Below, one piece after another: positions 8,320-16,351 of a DNA stretch of 64,000 nucleotides. The stretch is from an uncultured beta proteobacterium. GTDB lineage: Bacteria; Pseudomonadota; Gammaproteobacteria; Burkholderiales; Rhodocyclaceae. Numbering within the stretch: the first letter of the stretch is position 1; the number at the start of each line of letters is the position of its first letter. The notes below the pieces were generated by a model. It did not search any database, was not told the DNA's origin, and worked only from the letters and a program-made list of their open reading frames with translations. A program made the position numbers and the translations under genes. Location: assembly GCA_903908065.1 (NCBI GenBank), contig CAIVQO010000077.1:1-64000 (forward strand), written 5' to 3'.

Positions 8320-9432
8320 CTAGTTGACGTCGGGCAAATCGATGCGCACGGTTAGACCCTTGCCGCCGTCGCTATCGGCCAGGCCCAGCGTGCCTCCGTG
8401 CAGTTCGACGATGCGCCGCACGATGGAAAGGCCGAGGCCGCTGCCTGCGGAGCGGGGGGCCGGCGCCGCCGTCGCGGGATCCGTTGCGGAGAAGTCGGCG
8501 CTGGAACCACGGCGAAAACGTTGCTGGACGGCCTCGCGTTCGCCGGCCGGGATGCCCCTGCCGTCGTCGGCCACCGTCAGGCTGGCCGCGCCGTCACGGT
8601 GCGCGATGGCGATCGTGATGTGGCCGGCTTGGCCGTGGCGAAGGGCATTGTCCACCAGGTTGCCGAGCATGACCCGCAGCAATCCGGGAATGCCGCGTAC
8701 CCGCGCATCGCCCTCGGTCAGCGTGAGCTCGCAGCCCTGCGCGATCGCCGCGCCGGCCAGGTCGGCGAGCGTTTCCTCGGCGAGCGGGCGCAAGGCCAGT
8801 TCCTGCCGGGTTTGTTCGATGTCGGCATCGAGGCGCGCCAGGGTCAGCATTTGCGCGACGAGATGCGTGGCGCGGTCGCAGCCGGCGACGATCTGGCGCA
8901 GGGCATGTTCGCGTTCCGCGTCGCCGGTTGCGCCCAAGGCCACCTGGGCCTGGGCCTTCAGCGCGGCCAGCGGCGTGCGCAGTTCATGCGAGGCATCGGC
9001 GGTGAAGCGACGTTCGTTTTCCAGGGCGCGTTCGACGTCGCCGAACAAGGCGTTCAGGCGTTCGACCAGGGGCAGGATTTCGGTCGATGCCTCGGTGGCG
9101 GAAATCGGCGTCAGCCGGTCCGGCGAGCGGGTGGCGACATCTTCGGCGAGGCGTCGCAGCGGCTTGAGCGAGACGCCGATCGCCACCACCAGCACCAGGG
9201 CCAGGCCGGGCAGGGCGATCAGCATGGGCAGCAGCAGGTGCTCCGCGATTTCGTGGGCGAGCTCGCGCCGCTCCTTGCTGAGGTGCTGCTGGGTGGCGGG
9301 CGGGTGGTCGAGCAGTTCCTCGATTTCGTGCAGTGCCGAATACCAGGTGAATGCGGCGGTGACCAGCCAGACCACGGCGACGGCAAGGGTGGTCAGCAGT
9401 ACCAGCCGGGCGCGCAGGGAATGGGGCTTCAT
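8320..9432 (-). CDS. qseC: Sensor histidine kinase (QseC-like)
   Basis: A 370-residue membrane kinase. TM1 spans about residues 9-33 and TM2 about 67-88, with a short periplasmic part of some 35 residues between them, followed by a HAMP-like linker. The phospho-accepting H149 lies in ADASHELRTPLAALK. The N box (NLVDNALRH), the G1 box (DDGRGIP) and GSGLGLSIV are intact, so it should be active. The start overlaps the response regulator stop as ATGA. It is the last gene of the SHP-DHC-cytochrome b561-regulator operon. The assignment to the QseC group comes from sequence layout and the partner gene; the signal is unknown, and the periplasmic part is too short for a folded sensor domain. Confidence 0.85.
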   Translation of the reverse strand: MKPHSLRARLVLLTTLAVAVVWLVTAAFTWYSALHEIEELLDHPPATQQHLSKERRELAHEIAEHLLLPMLIALPGLALVLVVAIGVSLKPLRRLAEDVATRSPDRLTPISATEASTEILPLVERLNALFGDVERALENERRFTADASHELRTPLAALKAQAQVALGATGDAEREHALRQIVAGCDRATHLVAQMLTLARLDADIEQTRQELALRPLAEETLADLAGAAIAQGCELTLTEGDARVRGIPGLLRVMLGNLVDNALRHGQAGHITIAIAHRDGAASLTVADDGRGIPAGEREAVQQRFRRGSSADFSATDPATAAPAPRSAGSGLGLSIVRRIVELHGGTLGLADSDGGKGLTVRIDLPDVN

Positions 9433-10091
9433 GTGTCTTTCGCCATGACGTAGCCAATGCCGCGCAAGGTGCGGATCGTATCGGCGCCCAGCTTCTTGCG
9501 CAGGTTATGGATGTGAACTTCCACGGCATTGCTGCCGATTTCCTCGCCCCAGCCGTAGAGCTGCTCTTCCAGCTGGCTGCGTGAGAGCGCGCGGCCGGCG
9601 TGTTGCATCAGGGCCTGGAGCAGGGCGAATTCCTTGGCCGAAACCTCGATCGCTGCGCCGCAATGGGTGACCACACGGTTTGCCGGGTCGAGGGTGACAC
9701 CGGCCGCGGCCAGTTGCGGCGCCGGCTGGCCGCCGGCACGCCGCAGCAGCGCGCGCAGGCGGGCGTTGAGTTCGCCGAGGTCGAAGGGCTTCACCAGGTA
9801 GTCGTCGGCGCCGGCGTCGAGGCCTCTGATGCGGTCATCAACGGTGTCGCGCGCGGTGAGGATCAGTACCGGCAGCGCGCGCTTCTTCTCGCGCAGGCCA
9901 CGCAGCACGTCCAACCCACCCTTGCGCGGCAGGCCCAGGTCGAGCACCAGGGCGGCATAGTCGCCGGTGGCCAGCGCGGTCTCGGCGGCGACGCCGTCGC
10001 GTACCCAGTCGACGGCGTGGCCGGCCTGTTTCAGGCCAGCCTCGATGGCGTCGCCGAGCAGGGCGTCGTCTTCAACCAGCAGGATTCTCAT
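9429..10091 (-). CDS. qseB: OmpR-family response regulator (QseB-like)
   Basis: A 220-residue two-domain regulator: a receiver domain (1-115) with acidic pair D8-D9, phosphorylation site D51 in VLDLGLPRKGG, T79 and K101, and an OmpR/PhoB winged helix (about 130-216, ending in VHIHNLRKKLGADTIRTLRGIGY). It should be phosphorylated by the kinase encoded next. It overlaps the upstream cytochrome b561 gene by 20 bases, so it is made from the same message as the cytochromes. A CTTAA direct repeat with 11-base spacing in front of the operon (11537-11553) is the type of site PmrA/QseB regulators bind, which suggests autoregulation. Confidence 0.9.
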   Translation of the reverse strand: MRILLVEDDALLGDAIEAGLKQAGHAVDWVRDGVAAETALATGDYAALVLDLGLPRKGGLDVLRGLREKKRALPVLILTARDTVDDRIRGLDAGADDYLVKPFDLGELNARLRALLRRAGGQPAPQLAAAGVTLDPANRVVTHCGAAIEVSAKEFALLQALMQHAGRALSRSQLEEQLYGWGEEIGSNAVEVHIHNLRKKLGADTIRTLRGIGYVMAKDT

Positions 10092-10620
10092 GGTGGACTT
10101 GCTTGCGGCCGGTGATCATGGCTTTGACCAGGTTCTCGTGGTGCAGCCAGCTGCTGACCACCACCCCGGCAAGATGGATGATGACCAGCGCCATCATGCC
10201 ATTGGCAGCGGCTTCGTGCACTTCCTCCATGACATGGCCGCCGATCTCGTTGTAGGTGGCGTAGCCGCTGGCGGCGACGATCAGGCCGCAGGCCAGCAGC
10301 AGGAAGATCGCCACCGCACCGGCCGGATTGTGGCCGACGTAATGGCGCGGCTGTCCGGCGAGCAGGGATTTCAGGTAGTCGAGCACCTTGCCCGGTGTCG
10401 GCAGGAAATCGGCAAAGCGCGAGTGCCTGCCGCCGACGAAGCCCCACAGGAGGCGGAAGGCGATCAACCCGGCCAGGCTGTAACCGGCGACGACGTGGAT
10501 GTCGCGCCACTTTTCGGATTCGGAGGTGACGAAGGCAACGACAAAACTGGTCGCCAGCGACCAGTGGAAGATCCGCGTCGGTAGATCCCAGACGCGTACG
10601 GACGGGTTCTCGGTTTGCAT
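10072..10620 (-). CDS. Cytochrome b561 family membrane protein
   Basis: A 182-residue di-heme b-type cytochrome with four membrane segments (about 18-35, 43-62, 95-117 and 137-158). Likely heme histidines occur in the segments TRIFHWSL, WRDIHVVAGY, VHEAAANGM and VIIHLAGV. It should sit in the inner membrane and pass electrons from quinol to the periplasmic diheme cytochrome c encoded just upstream. The ATG at 10620 is chosen over a GTG four codons earlier because an AGGA ribosome binding site lies five bases before it. This b561-DHC-SHP combination is known from several Proteobacteria. Confidence 0.88.
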   Translation of the reverse strand: MQTENPSVRVWDLPTRIFHWSLATSFVVAFVTSESEKWRDIHVVAGYSLAGLIAFRLLWGFVGGRHSRFADFLPTPGKVLDYLKSLLAGQPRHYVGHNPAGAVAIFLLLACGLIVAASGYATYNEIGGHVMEEVHEAAANGMMALVIIHLAGVVVSSWLHHENLVKAMITGRKQVHHENPAG

Positions 10621-10628
10621 GTTGGTCC

Positions 10629-11093
10629 TCACTTGGGAATCTTGATCGACCGCTCGCTGTAGTCACCCGTAGCGGCATTCACATGGCAGGCGGCACAGTT
10701 GGCCGGGCTCTTGATCGACGCGCGCTTCCAGGTGGCGGCATCGACTTCGCGGTGCTTGCGCTGGAAGTAGGCGGTATCGCTGATGCGCAGCAGTGGTTGT
10801 CCCTTGGCGTCGGCGGTGACGCCGGTCTTGCGGCCGCCTGCGTTCCTGCCGAGAAAGTCGGTGATGGCACTACGGCGACGTTCATCGAGGCTGGCGTCGG
10901 TGCCGAAGTGCTTGTCCAGGCCGTTCATCACGTGCAGCCAGGAATGGGCGTCGAGCAGTTGCGGCGGATAGGCCAGATGGCAGGCGCCGCATTCCTCGAC
11001 ATAGACCGGATTGCCCGGCACGGGAAGGCGGTCGGCCAGGGCCGGCAGGGCCAGCGTGGCGACCAGCGTGGCGATGCTGAGGCGGATCTTCAT
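10629..11093 (-). CDS. Diheme cytochrome c (DHC type)
   Basis: A 154-residue periplasmic cytochrome. Residues 1-20 form a signal peptide (MKIRL start, cleaved after PALA). Two heme-binding motifs are visible: CGACH near residue 35 and CAACH near residue 137. Spacing and length fit the DHC family (PF09626). DHC is the known electron partner of SHP, encoded directly upstream, and probably receives electrons from the cytochrome b561 encoded directly downstream. The ATG at 11093 is preferred over an ATG four codons upstream because GGAG precedes it at a normal distance. Confidence 0.9.
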   Translation of the reverse strand: MKIRLSIATLVATLALPALADRLPVPGNPVYVEECGACHLAYPPQLLDAHSWLHVMNGLDKHFGTDASLDERRRSAITDFLGRNAGGRKTGVTADAKGQPLLRISDTAYFQRKHREVDAATWKRASIKSPANCAACHVNAATGDYSERSIKIPK

Positions 11094-11105
11094 GCCGTTC
11101 TCCAT

Positions 11106-11492
11106 TTACTTGAGGCTCAGCAGCCAGGCCAGCACGTCGGCTTTTTCCTGGGCGCTGCAGGCGCGATTGATGGTGTCGTTGCAGTTGCGGCGGAACCACT
11201 TGTCCACCTTCGCCGCATCGGTGAAGCGCTCGGCATTGGCCGCCGGCGCCAGCGCCGTGATCGGCTTGTCGGTCTTGGCATGGCGGCCGGCCTGGGTCGG
11301 CCGCTCGCCGTGGCAGGAGGCGCAACTCCATTCGCCGCCCTGTTTGGCGGTGAAGAAGCGCGCGCCGCGCTCGGCCGAGGCAGCGGTGCCGGCCTCCTTT
11401 TCGAAACGTGTCAGGAAGTCGCGCGGGGTTTCGGCGCGGCCGGCGCCGGATGCCGCTATCAGGATTGCCGCAATCAGCAGGGAAGTTCGCAT
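11106..11492 (-). CDS. Sphaeroides heme protein (SHP)-type cytochrome c, DUF1924
   Basis: A 128-residue periplasmic c-type cytochrome with a signal peptide (1-20) and one heme motif, CASCH, near residue 59. The C-terminal NCNDTINRACSAQEK segment, with its extra cysteine pair and asparagine, matches SHP, where an asparagine is the weak axial ligand that leaves when oxygen, NO or other ligands bind the reduced heme. The physiological role of SHP is unsettled; oxygen or nitrogen-oxide handling has been suggested. It is the first gene of a five-gene operon (SHP, DHC, b561, response regulator, kinase). The ATG at 11492 has a GGAGA ribosome binding site. Confidence 0.88.
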   Translation of the reverse strand: MRTSLLIAAILIAASGAGRAETPRDFLTRFEKEAGTAASAERGARFFTAKQGGEWSCASCHGERPTQAGRHAKTDKPITALAPAANAERFTDAAKVDKWFRRNCNDTINRACSAQEKADVLAWLLSLK

Positions 11493-11536
11493 GTCGGTCT
11501 CCAGGGTGTCGATGGCGCACATCCTGAAGCGGCCGG

Positions 11537-11553
11537 CTTAACGCCCGCTTAAG
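11537..11553. promoter_or_regulatory. PmrA/QseB-like box upstream of the SHP operon
   Basis: On the plus strand the site reads CTTAAC-GCCCG-CTTAAG, a direct repeat of CTTAA with 11-base spacing, the geometry bound by PmrA/QseB-type OmpR regulators. It lies about 45 bases before the SHP start and overlaps the stop codon of the upstream Kef-type gene. The operon encodes a QseB-like regulator, so autoregulation is likely. Inference from motif and context only. Confidence 0.55.
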
Positions 11554-13285
11554 GCGACTTCCGGGGCTTTCCCTCGTCCGGCTCGTAGAAATCGCGCAGC
11601 GAGGCGTAGCGTTCGGCACGGGCAGTTCGCACGTGCTGGATTGCCTGGCTCATCGGGATGCCGGCCTGGACCAGGGTTTCGGCGGCGATCAGCAGGCTGC
11701 CTTCGAGCACTTCGGGAATCACCTCGGTGGCGCCGGCGGCCTTCAGGCGCGCCGTGTCCTTGTCATCGGCGGTGCGGATCACCACCGGGATCTCGGGCCG
11801 GGTTTGGCGCACGATGCGCAAAGCGCGTTCTGCCGAGTGGGTGTCGGGATAGGTGATCACCACCGCCCGTGCCCGCGCCAGGCCCGCGGCCTGCATCACT
11901 TCGCGCCGGTCGGCATTGCCGAACACCACGTTGATACCCCTGGCTTGCGCTTCTGCTATTCGTTGCGGGTCGACGTCGAGCGCCAGGAAGGGAATCTTCT
12001 CGATCGCCAGGAACTCGGCAATGCGCTGCCCGGTGCGGCCGTAGCCGCAAAGCAGCACGTGTTCGCCGAGGCTCATGCTGTGTACCGCGATGTCGTGGAT
12101 CACGGTGGCCTTGTGCGCCCAGTCGCCGCGGCCGAGGTCGCCGGATAACCGCGCCGCGCGGTTGATCAGGAACGGCGCCAGGAACATCGACAGCAGCATC
12201 GCCGAAAGGGTGATCTGGTAGACGTCGACCGCCACCAAACGCAATTGGTGGGCCAGTTCGATCAGCACCAGGCCGAACTCGCCGGCCTGGGCCAGTTGAG
12301 CCGCGGTGCGCAGGCCGGCCGTCAACGGCGTGCGCGCGATGCGCGTGATCAGCAGCACCACCAGGGCCTTGCCGCCGACCAGCAGCAGGAGGGCAAGCAG
12401 CAGCTTGTGGGCGTTGACCAGCACGTAGCCGACGTCGAGGTTCATGCCCACGGTAACGAAGAACAGGCCGAGCAGGATGTCGCGGAAGGGCCGGATGTCG
12501 GCTTCGACGTGATGGCGATACACCGTCTCCGAAATCAGCATGCCGCCGACGAAGGCGCCCAGCGCCAGGGACAGGCCGCTGCGCGCGGTGAGGAAGGAGA
12601 GGCCGACCACGATCCACAGGGTGGTCAGGACCAGGACTTCGTTCGAACGGATGGCGGCCGCGGCGTCATAGATGCGCCCCATCAGGCGCTGGCCGACCAG
12701 GATCAAGAGCGCCAGCACCGCGGCGGTTTGCGCGGCCGCAATCGCCAGCGAACGCCCCAGGTCGTCGCCGGTGCTGGCCAGGGCCGGCAGCAGGATCAGG
12801 CAGGGCGCCACGGCGAGGTCCTGGAACAGCAGCACGCCCATGGTCTGGCGACCGGAGCGCGAATGCAGGTCGAAGCGGTCGGAGAGCATGCGCGCGACGA
12901 TGGCGGTGGACGACATCGCCACCGCCAGGCCGACCGCGACGCCGCTGCGCCAGCCCTGGCCATAGCCGAGCCAGGTCACCAGGCCGGTGCCAAGCGCAGT
13001 GAGCGCCATTTGCGCGGGGCCGAAACCGAACACCAGGCTGCGCATCGCCTGCAGCCGCTTGAGGCTGAACTCGAGGCCGATGCTGAACATCAGGAAAACC
13101 ACGCCGAATTCGGCAAAGCTTTCGACTTCGGCGCTTTCCGCCAGCAGCGCGAAACCGTGCGGCCCCAGCGCCATGCCGATGGCAAGGTAGCCCAGCATCG
13201 ACGGCAGGTGGAAACGCCGCATTACCGCGACGGTGGCGACCGCGGCGGTCAGCAGCAGCAGGATGGCAAGCAGGGGTTGGTGCAT
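11549..13285 (-). CDS. Kef-type monovalent cation:proton antiporter (CPA2) with RCK domain
   Basis: A 578-residue membrane protein: about 12 membrane segments (5-375), then a cytoplasmic TrkA-N/RCK domain (about 410-530) with the nucleotide-binding HVLLCGYGRTGQRIAEF motif. The transport core carries a Gln-Asp pair in VLLFQDLAVAP, as in KefB/KefC and YbaL-type K+/H+ exchangers, rather than the Asp-Asp pair of Na+/H+ exchangers. The start at 13285 (MHQPLLAIL) fits the family; there is no ribosome binding site, but a TATCAT box ends six bases upstream. It is divergent from a K+ channel gene, so the two may set K+ flux together. No KefF/KefG partner gene is adjacent. Confidence 0.88.
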   Translation of the reverse strand: MHQPLLAILLLLTAAVATVAVMRRFHLPSMLGYLAIGMALGPHGFALLAESAEVESFAEFGVVFLMFSIGLEFSLKRLQAMRSLVFGFGPAQMALTALGTGLVTWLGYGQGWRSGVAVGLAVAMSSTAIVARMLSDRFDLHSRSGRQTMGVLLFQDLAVAPCLILLPALASTGDDLGRSLAIAAAQTAAVLALLILVGQRLMGRIYDAAAAIRSNEVLVLTTLWIVVGLSFLTARSGLSLALGAFVGGMLISETVYRHHVEADIRPFRDILLGLFFVTVGMNLDVGYVLVNAHKLLLALLLLVGGKALVVLLITRIARTPLTAGLRTAAQLAQAGEFGLVLIELAHQLRLVAVDVYQITLSAMLLSMFLAPFLINRAARLSGDLGRGDWAHKATVIHDIAVHSMSLGEHVLLCGYGRTGQRIAEFLAIEKIPFLALDVDPQRIAEAQARGINVVFGNADRREVMQAAGLARARAVVITYPDTHSAERALRIVRQTRPEIPVVIRTADDKDTARLKAAGATEVIPEVLEGSLLIAAETLVQAGIPMSQAIQHVRTARAERYASLRDFYEPDEGKPRKSP

Positions 13286-13291
13286 GGGGCA

Positions 13292-13297
13292 ATGATA
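13292..13297 (-). promoter_or_regulatory. Candidate -10 box of the Kef-type gene
   Basis: TATCAT on the minus strand, followed by TGCCCC and the ATG. Transcription would begin at about the start codon. No -35 box or Shine-Dalgarno sequence is clear. Confidence 0.35.
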
Positions 13298-13380
13298 GCC
13301 GCCCGAAGCGGAAGACTTCCTGAGTAAAATCAAATCATCAGGGAGAGTCGGCGCTGGCAGTACGGCGCCCAAACGCATAC

Positions 13381-14427
13381 GTGATTTCCGACGGCAATAC
13401 CGACGACGTCTTTGGCCGCGCGCGGCTCTCGATCGCGATCGCGCTCGGCCTGTTCGCCGTCATCATGGTGGTGGGGACCGTCGGCTACAAGCATCTGGGC
13501 GGCGCCGATACGGGATGGCTCGACGCCTTCTACATGACCTTCCTGATGGTCGCCACGATAGGCTACGGTGCCGGGGTGGAAATCTGGCGCCGGCCGGAGA
13601 CCGAAATCTTCACCATGGTCATCGCTTTTGCCGGCATTTCGGTGATGACCTATTTTTTCTCGAGCGTCACGGCCCTGGTCCTGGCCAGTGACTTCGACAA
13701 ATCGATGCGGAGACGGCGCATGGAAAAAAGCATGAAGAAACTGCACGGCCATTACATCCTCTGCGGCTTCGGCCGCGTCGGGCGCAACGTCGCGCAGGAG
13801 CTGGAGGCCACCAACCGCCATTACATCGCCATCGACGAAAAGCTCGAGCAGCTCGAAGCCCAGGCCGAGAAGCGCCCGGGCCTGCTCTACATCCACGGCG
13901 ACGCGGTCGACGATGACATCCTGCTCGAAGCCAACATCGGCGACGCCAAGGGGGTGTTCGCCATCACCGGCGACGACAGCCGCAACCTGATGATCGCGCT
14001 GACCGCCAAGCAGCTGGCGCCGCAGGTGCGGGTGGTGGCGCGCTGCAACGAGATGCGCAACGTCGAAAAGATGCGCAAGGCGGGTGCCGATGCCATCGTC
14101 TCGCCCAACTTCACCGGCGGCATGCGCATCGCGTCGGCCATGATCCGTCCGCAGGTGGTGAGCTTCCTCGACGAGATGTTGCGCACCGAGCACAAGCTGC
14201 GCGTCGAGGAAATCGAGGTGCCGGCGAATTTCCTGCCCAAGCCGCTTGGCGAACTGGCCCTGCGCGGCGAGAGCTACATCCTGCTCGCGGTGCGCACGGG
14301 GAACGACTGGCGCTTCAATCCGCCGCTCGACTTCGTCGTCGAAGCGGGCCACACGCTGATCGCCATGGCCTCGCCGCATGGCCGCTTCGAGATCGAATCG
14401 GCGCTGTTCCTGATGGACGGGGAGTAG
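13381..14427 (+). CDS. Two-TM potassium channel with RCK (TrkA-N/TrkA-C) domains
   Basis: A 348-residue channel: TM1 at about 17-36, a pore loop with T59-I-G-Y-G63, TM2 at about 78-103, an RCK-N domain from residue 122 with the dinucleotide-binding GFGRVGRNVA motif, and an RCK-C domain (about 250-345). The selectivity filter TIGYG is followed by Ala-Gly instead of the usual Asp. The start is uncertain. GTG at 13381 has no ribosome binding site. A strong GGGAGA at 13341-13346 sits seven bases before an in-frame CTG at 13354, which would add nine residues. A TAAAAT box at 13325-13330 suits transcription start near 13337. It is divergent from the Kef-type antiporter, which also ends in an RCK domain. 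Confidence 0.87.
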   Translation: MISDGNTDDVFGRARLSIAIALGLFAVIMVVGTVGYKHLGGADTGWLDAFYMTFLMVATIGYGAGVEIWRRPETEIFTMVIAFAGISVMTYFFSSVTALVLASDFDKSMRRRRMEKSMKKLHGHYILCGFGRVGRNVAQELEATNRHYIAIDEKLEQLEAQAEKRPGLLYIHGDAVDDDILLEANIGDAKGVFAITGDDSRNLMIALTAKQLAPQVRVVARCNEMRNVEKMRKAGADAIVSPNFTGGMRIASAMIRPQVVSFLDEMLRTEHKLRVEEIEVPANFLPKPLGELALRGESYILLAVRTGNDWRFNPPLDFVVEAGHTLIAMASPHGRFEIESALFLMDGE

Positions 14428-14433
14428 GGCGTG

Positions 14434-14472
14434 TTCTCAGCCATGCGACGCTATCCGCCGCATGATTGAGAA
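14434..14472. terminator. Inverted repeat at a convergent gene junction
   Basis: TTCTCA-GCC-ATGCG at 14434-14447 pairs with CGCAT-GAT-TGAGAA at 14459-14472 (12 of 14 positions) around an 11-base loop. It lies between the converging K+ channel and DUF3124 genes and could act as a two-way terminator. There is no T run, so factor-independent termination would be weak. Confidence 0.45.
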
Positions 14473-14480
14473 GACGTCTA

Positions 14481-14975
14481 TTACTTCTTCGGCACCTGTA
14501 TCGGCCGCGCCGTGGTGACGAAGAGCAGGGTGCGCGCCTCGCGGATGTCGGCGTGCAGGGCCTCGACGATGGGCGGGTTGATGGCTTTCTCGGCCGACCA
14601 GTCGATGATGAAATTGGCGCCGGAACCGCCCGAGGAATCGGAGCGCGGCACGTAGAGCTCGTAGGTGCCCAGCGGCGGAATGCTCTGCGGCCGGGGCAGG
14701 AACTCGCGCAGCAACTTGCCCTCGGTGTTGTAGTAGCGCGCGCCGGACACCTTCATCGGCGTTGTCGTGTCCGTGTTGCGGATGCTGACGTGGGTCGAAA
14801 CCAGCGTTTCCGAGGGCTTGCCGGTTTTGGGATGCACGTCGCCATGGTAGAGGTGTGAATAAATCGCGAGGTACAGCGATTGTCCGGTCGACAAGCCGAT
14901 CGATTCCTGCGCCGACACGGATGCGGCCAGGGTGATCAGGGTGGCGGTCAGCAGCTTGCGGAATAGTCTCGGCAC
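14481..14975 (-). CDS. DUF3124 domain secreted protein
   Basis: A 164-residue protein with a signal peptide (about 1-22, ending in SVSA|Q). The mature part matches the DUF3124 family: YLAIYSHLYHGD near the start, VSIRNTD in the middle, and GSGANFIIDWSAEK. Function unknown. It starts at a GTG with a GGGAG ribosome binding site six bases upstream. A TATAGT box on the minus strand (15002-15007) may be its -10. It is divergent from the NhaD-type antiporter and converges on the K+ channel. Family members are usually encoded near cation transport genes in my recollection, but that is not enough to assign a role. Confidence 0.78.
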   Translation of the reverse strand: MPRLFRKLLTATLITLAASVSAQESIGLSTGQSLYLAIYSHLYHGDVHPKTGKPSETLVSTHVSIRNTDTTTPMKVSGARYYNTEGKLLREFLPRPQSIPPLGTYELYVPRSDSSGGSGANFIIDWSAEKAINPPIVEALHADIREARTLLFVTTARPIQVPKK

Positions 14976-15034
14976 GGGGCGCTCCCACGAATGACCCGAT
15001 AACTATAACCGACCCTCCCAGGCCGGGGCTTCAC

Positions 15035-15040
15035 TATAAT
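15035..15040 (+). promoter_or_regulatory. -10 box of the NhaD-type antiporter gene
   Basis: A perfect TATAAT followed by CGGCCG, placing the transcription start near 15047, about 20 bases before the ATG. A GGGGGGAG ribosome binding site follows at about 15055-15062. No clear -35 is seen. Confidence 0.55.
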
Positions 15041-15066
15041 CGGCCGAATAATCAAGGGGGGAGCCC

Positions 15067-16347
15067 ATGTTCGGCATACCGATCGAATTCATCCTGTTTG
15101 CGCTGACCCTGCTGGGCGTCGCGCTGTTCCATAACCAGACTTTCTACGTTGCGTTGACCGGTGTGGTCGCGGTTGCGTTGTACAAGATCGCGTTTACCGG
15201 CTTCAAGACCGGGCCGGGCATGGGCGGTTTCGTCGGCCACCTCGGCCACGAATGGGTGACCCTTGCCAACCTGCTGGCGCTGCTGCTGGGTTTCGCCATC
15301 CTGGCGCGGCATTTCGAGAAAAGCCATGTGCCGGTGATCCTGCCCAAATACCTGCCTGACGACTGGAAGGGCGCCTTCGTCCTGCTGGCCATGGTCTGGG
15401 TGATTTCCAGCTTCCTCGACAACATCGCCGCGGCGATGATCGGCGGCGCCATGGCGCACCAGCTGTTCAAGGCCAAGGTGCATATCGGCTACCTGGCGGC
15501 CATCGTCGCCGCCTCGAACGCCGGCGGCGCCTTCTCGGTGGTCGGCGACACCACGACGACGCTGATGTGGATTGCCGGCGTGCGCCCCGGGCAGGTCTTT
15601 GAGGCCGTAATTGCATCGGCTGTGGCGCTGTGCATCTCTGGCTACTTCGCCGCCAAGCAGCAGCATGCCTATTCGCCCATCCTCAAGCATTCCCACGAGC
15701 ACACCCACATCGACTGGGCAAGGCTGTTCATCGTCCTGCTGATCCTGGTTTTCGCCATGGTGACCAACATCGTGGTCAATTCGAAGTTTCCGGAACAGGC
15801 CAGCGCCTTCCCCTTCCTCGGCGTCGCGGTCTGGGTGGCGATCCTGGTCACCATCCCGGTGCGTCGCCACGACTGGGAAGTGGTAGGCGAGTCGGTCAAG
15901 GGCAGCCTGTTCCTGGTGTTCCTGGTCACCACCGCCTCGATGATGCCGGTCGAATCGCTGCCGGCGGCGTCGTGGCAGACCGCCTTCGGCCTCGGTTTCG
16001 TTTCGGCGGTGTTCGACAACATCCCGCTGACTGCCCTGGCGCTCAAGCAGGACGGTTACGACTGGGGCTTCCTCGCGTTCGCGGTCGGCTTTGGCGGTTC
16101 GATGATCTGGTTTGGCTCTTCGGCCGGCGTGGCCCTGTCCAACATGTATCCCGAGGCGAAGTCGGTGGGGCAATGGCTGAAGCACGGCTGGCATGTCGCC
16201 CTCGCCTACGTGGTCGGTTTCTTCGTGATGCTTGCGGTGCTCGGCTACCATCCGGAGAACATTTCCAAGGCGCCAGCCCCTGCCGCGGCTCCTGCGGCCA
16301 CGGCACCCGCGCCGGTTCCGGCGATCGGTTCGCCCGGCTACCAGTAA
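15067..16347 (+). CDS. nhaD: NhaD-type sodium:proton antiporter (ion transporter superfamily)
   Basis: A 426-residue protein with about 11-12 membrane segments. It carries the repeated DN motifs of the IT superfamily: SSFLDNIAAAMI (116-127) and AVFDNIPLTAL (about 315). These, together with the glycine-rich VVGDTTTTLMWI, match NhaD and its citrate-transporter-like relatives. Between two helices lies a histidine-rich loop with H200, H208, H210, H212 and H214, which might sense pH or bind metal. The tail is an Ala/Pro-rich stretch of about 25 residues. The convergent neighbour is an NhaR-like regulator ending four bases away, which supports Na+/H+ exchange over citrate transport. Substrate remains inferred. 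Confidence 0.8.
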   Translation: MFGIPIEFILFALTLLGVALFHNQTFYVALTGVVAVALYKIAFTGFKTGPGMGGFVGHLGHEWVTLANLLALLLGFAILARHFEKSHVPVILPKYLPDDWKGAFVLLAMVWVISSFLDNIAAAMIGGAMAHQLFKAKVHIGYLAAIVAASNAGGAFSVVGDTTTTLMWIAGVRPGQVFEAVIASAVALCISGYFAAKQQHAYSPILKHSHEHTHIDWARLFIVLLILVFAMVTNIVVNSKFPEQASAFPFLGVAVWVAILVTIPVRRHDWEVVGESVKGSLFLVFLVTTASMMPVESLPAASWQTAFGLGFVSAVFDNIPLTALALKQDGYDWGFLAFAVGFGGSMIWFGSSAGVALSNMYPEAKSVGQWLKHGWHVALAYVVGFFVMLAVLGYHPENISKAPAPAAAPAATAPAPVPAIGSPGYQ

Positions 16348-16351
16348 GCCC

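Noticed and set aside
13319..13342. CCTGA/TCAGG inverted repeat around the K+ channel -10 box as an operator
   Set aside because: Only five paired bases with a 14-base spacer; this is expected by chance at this scale.
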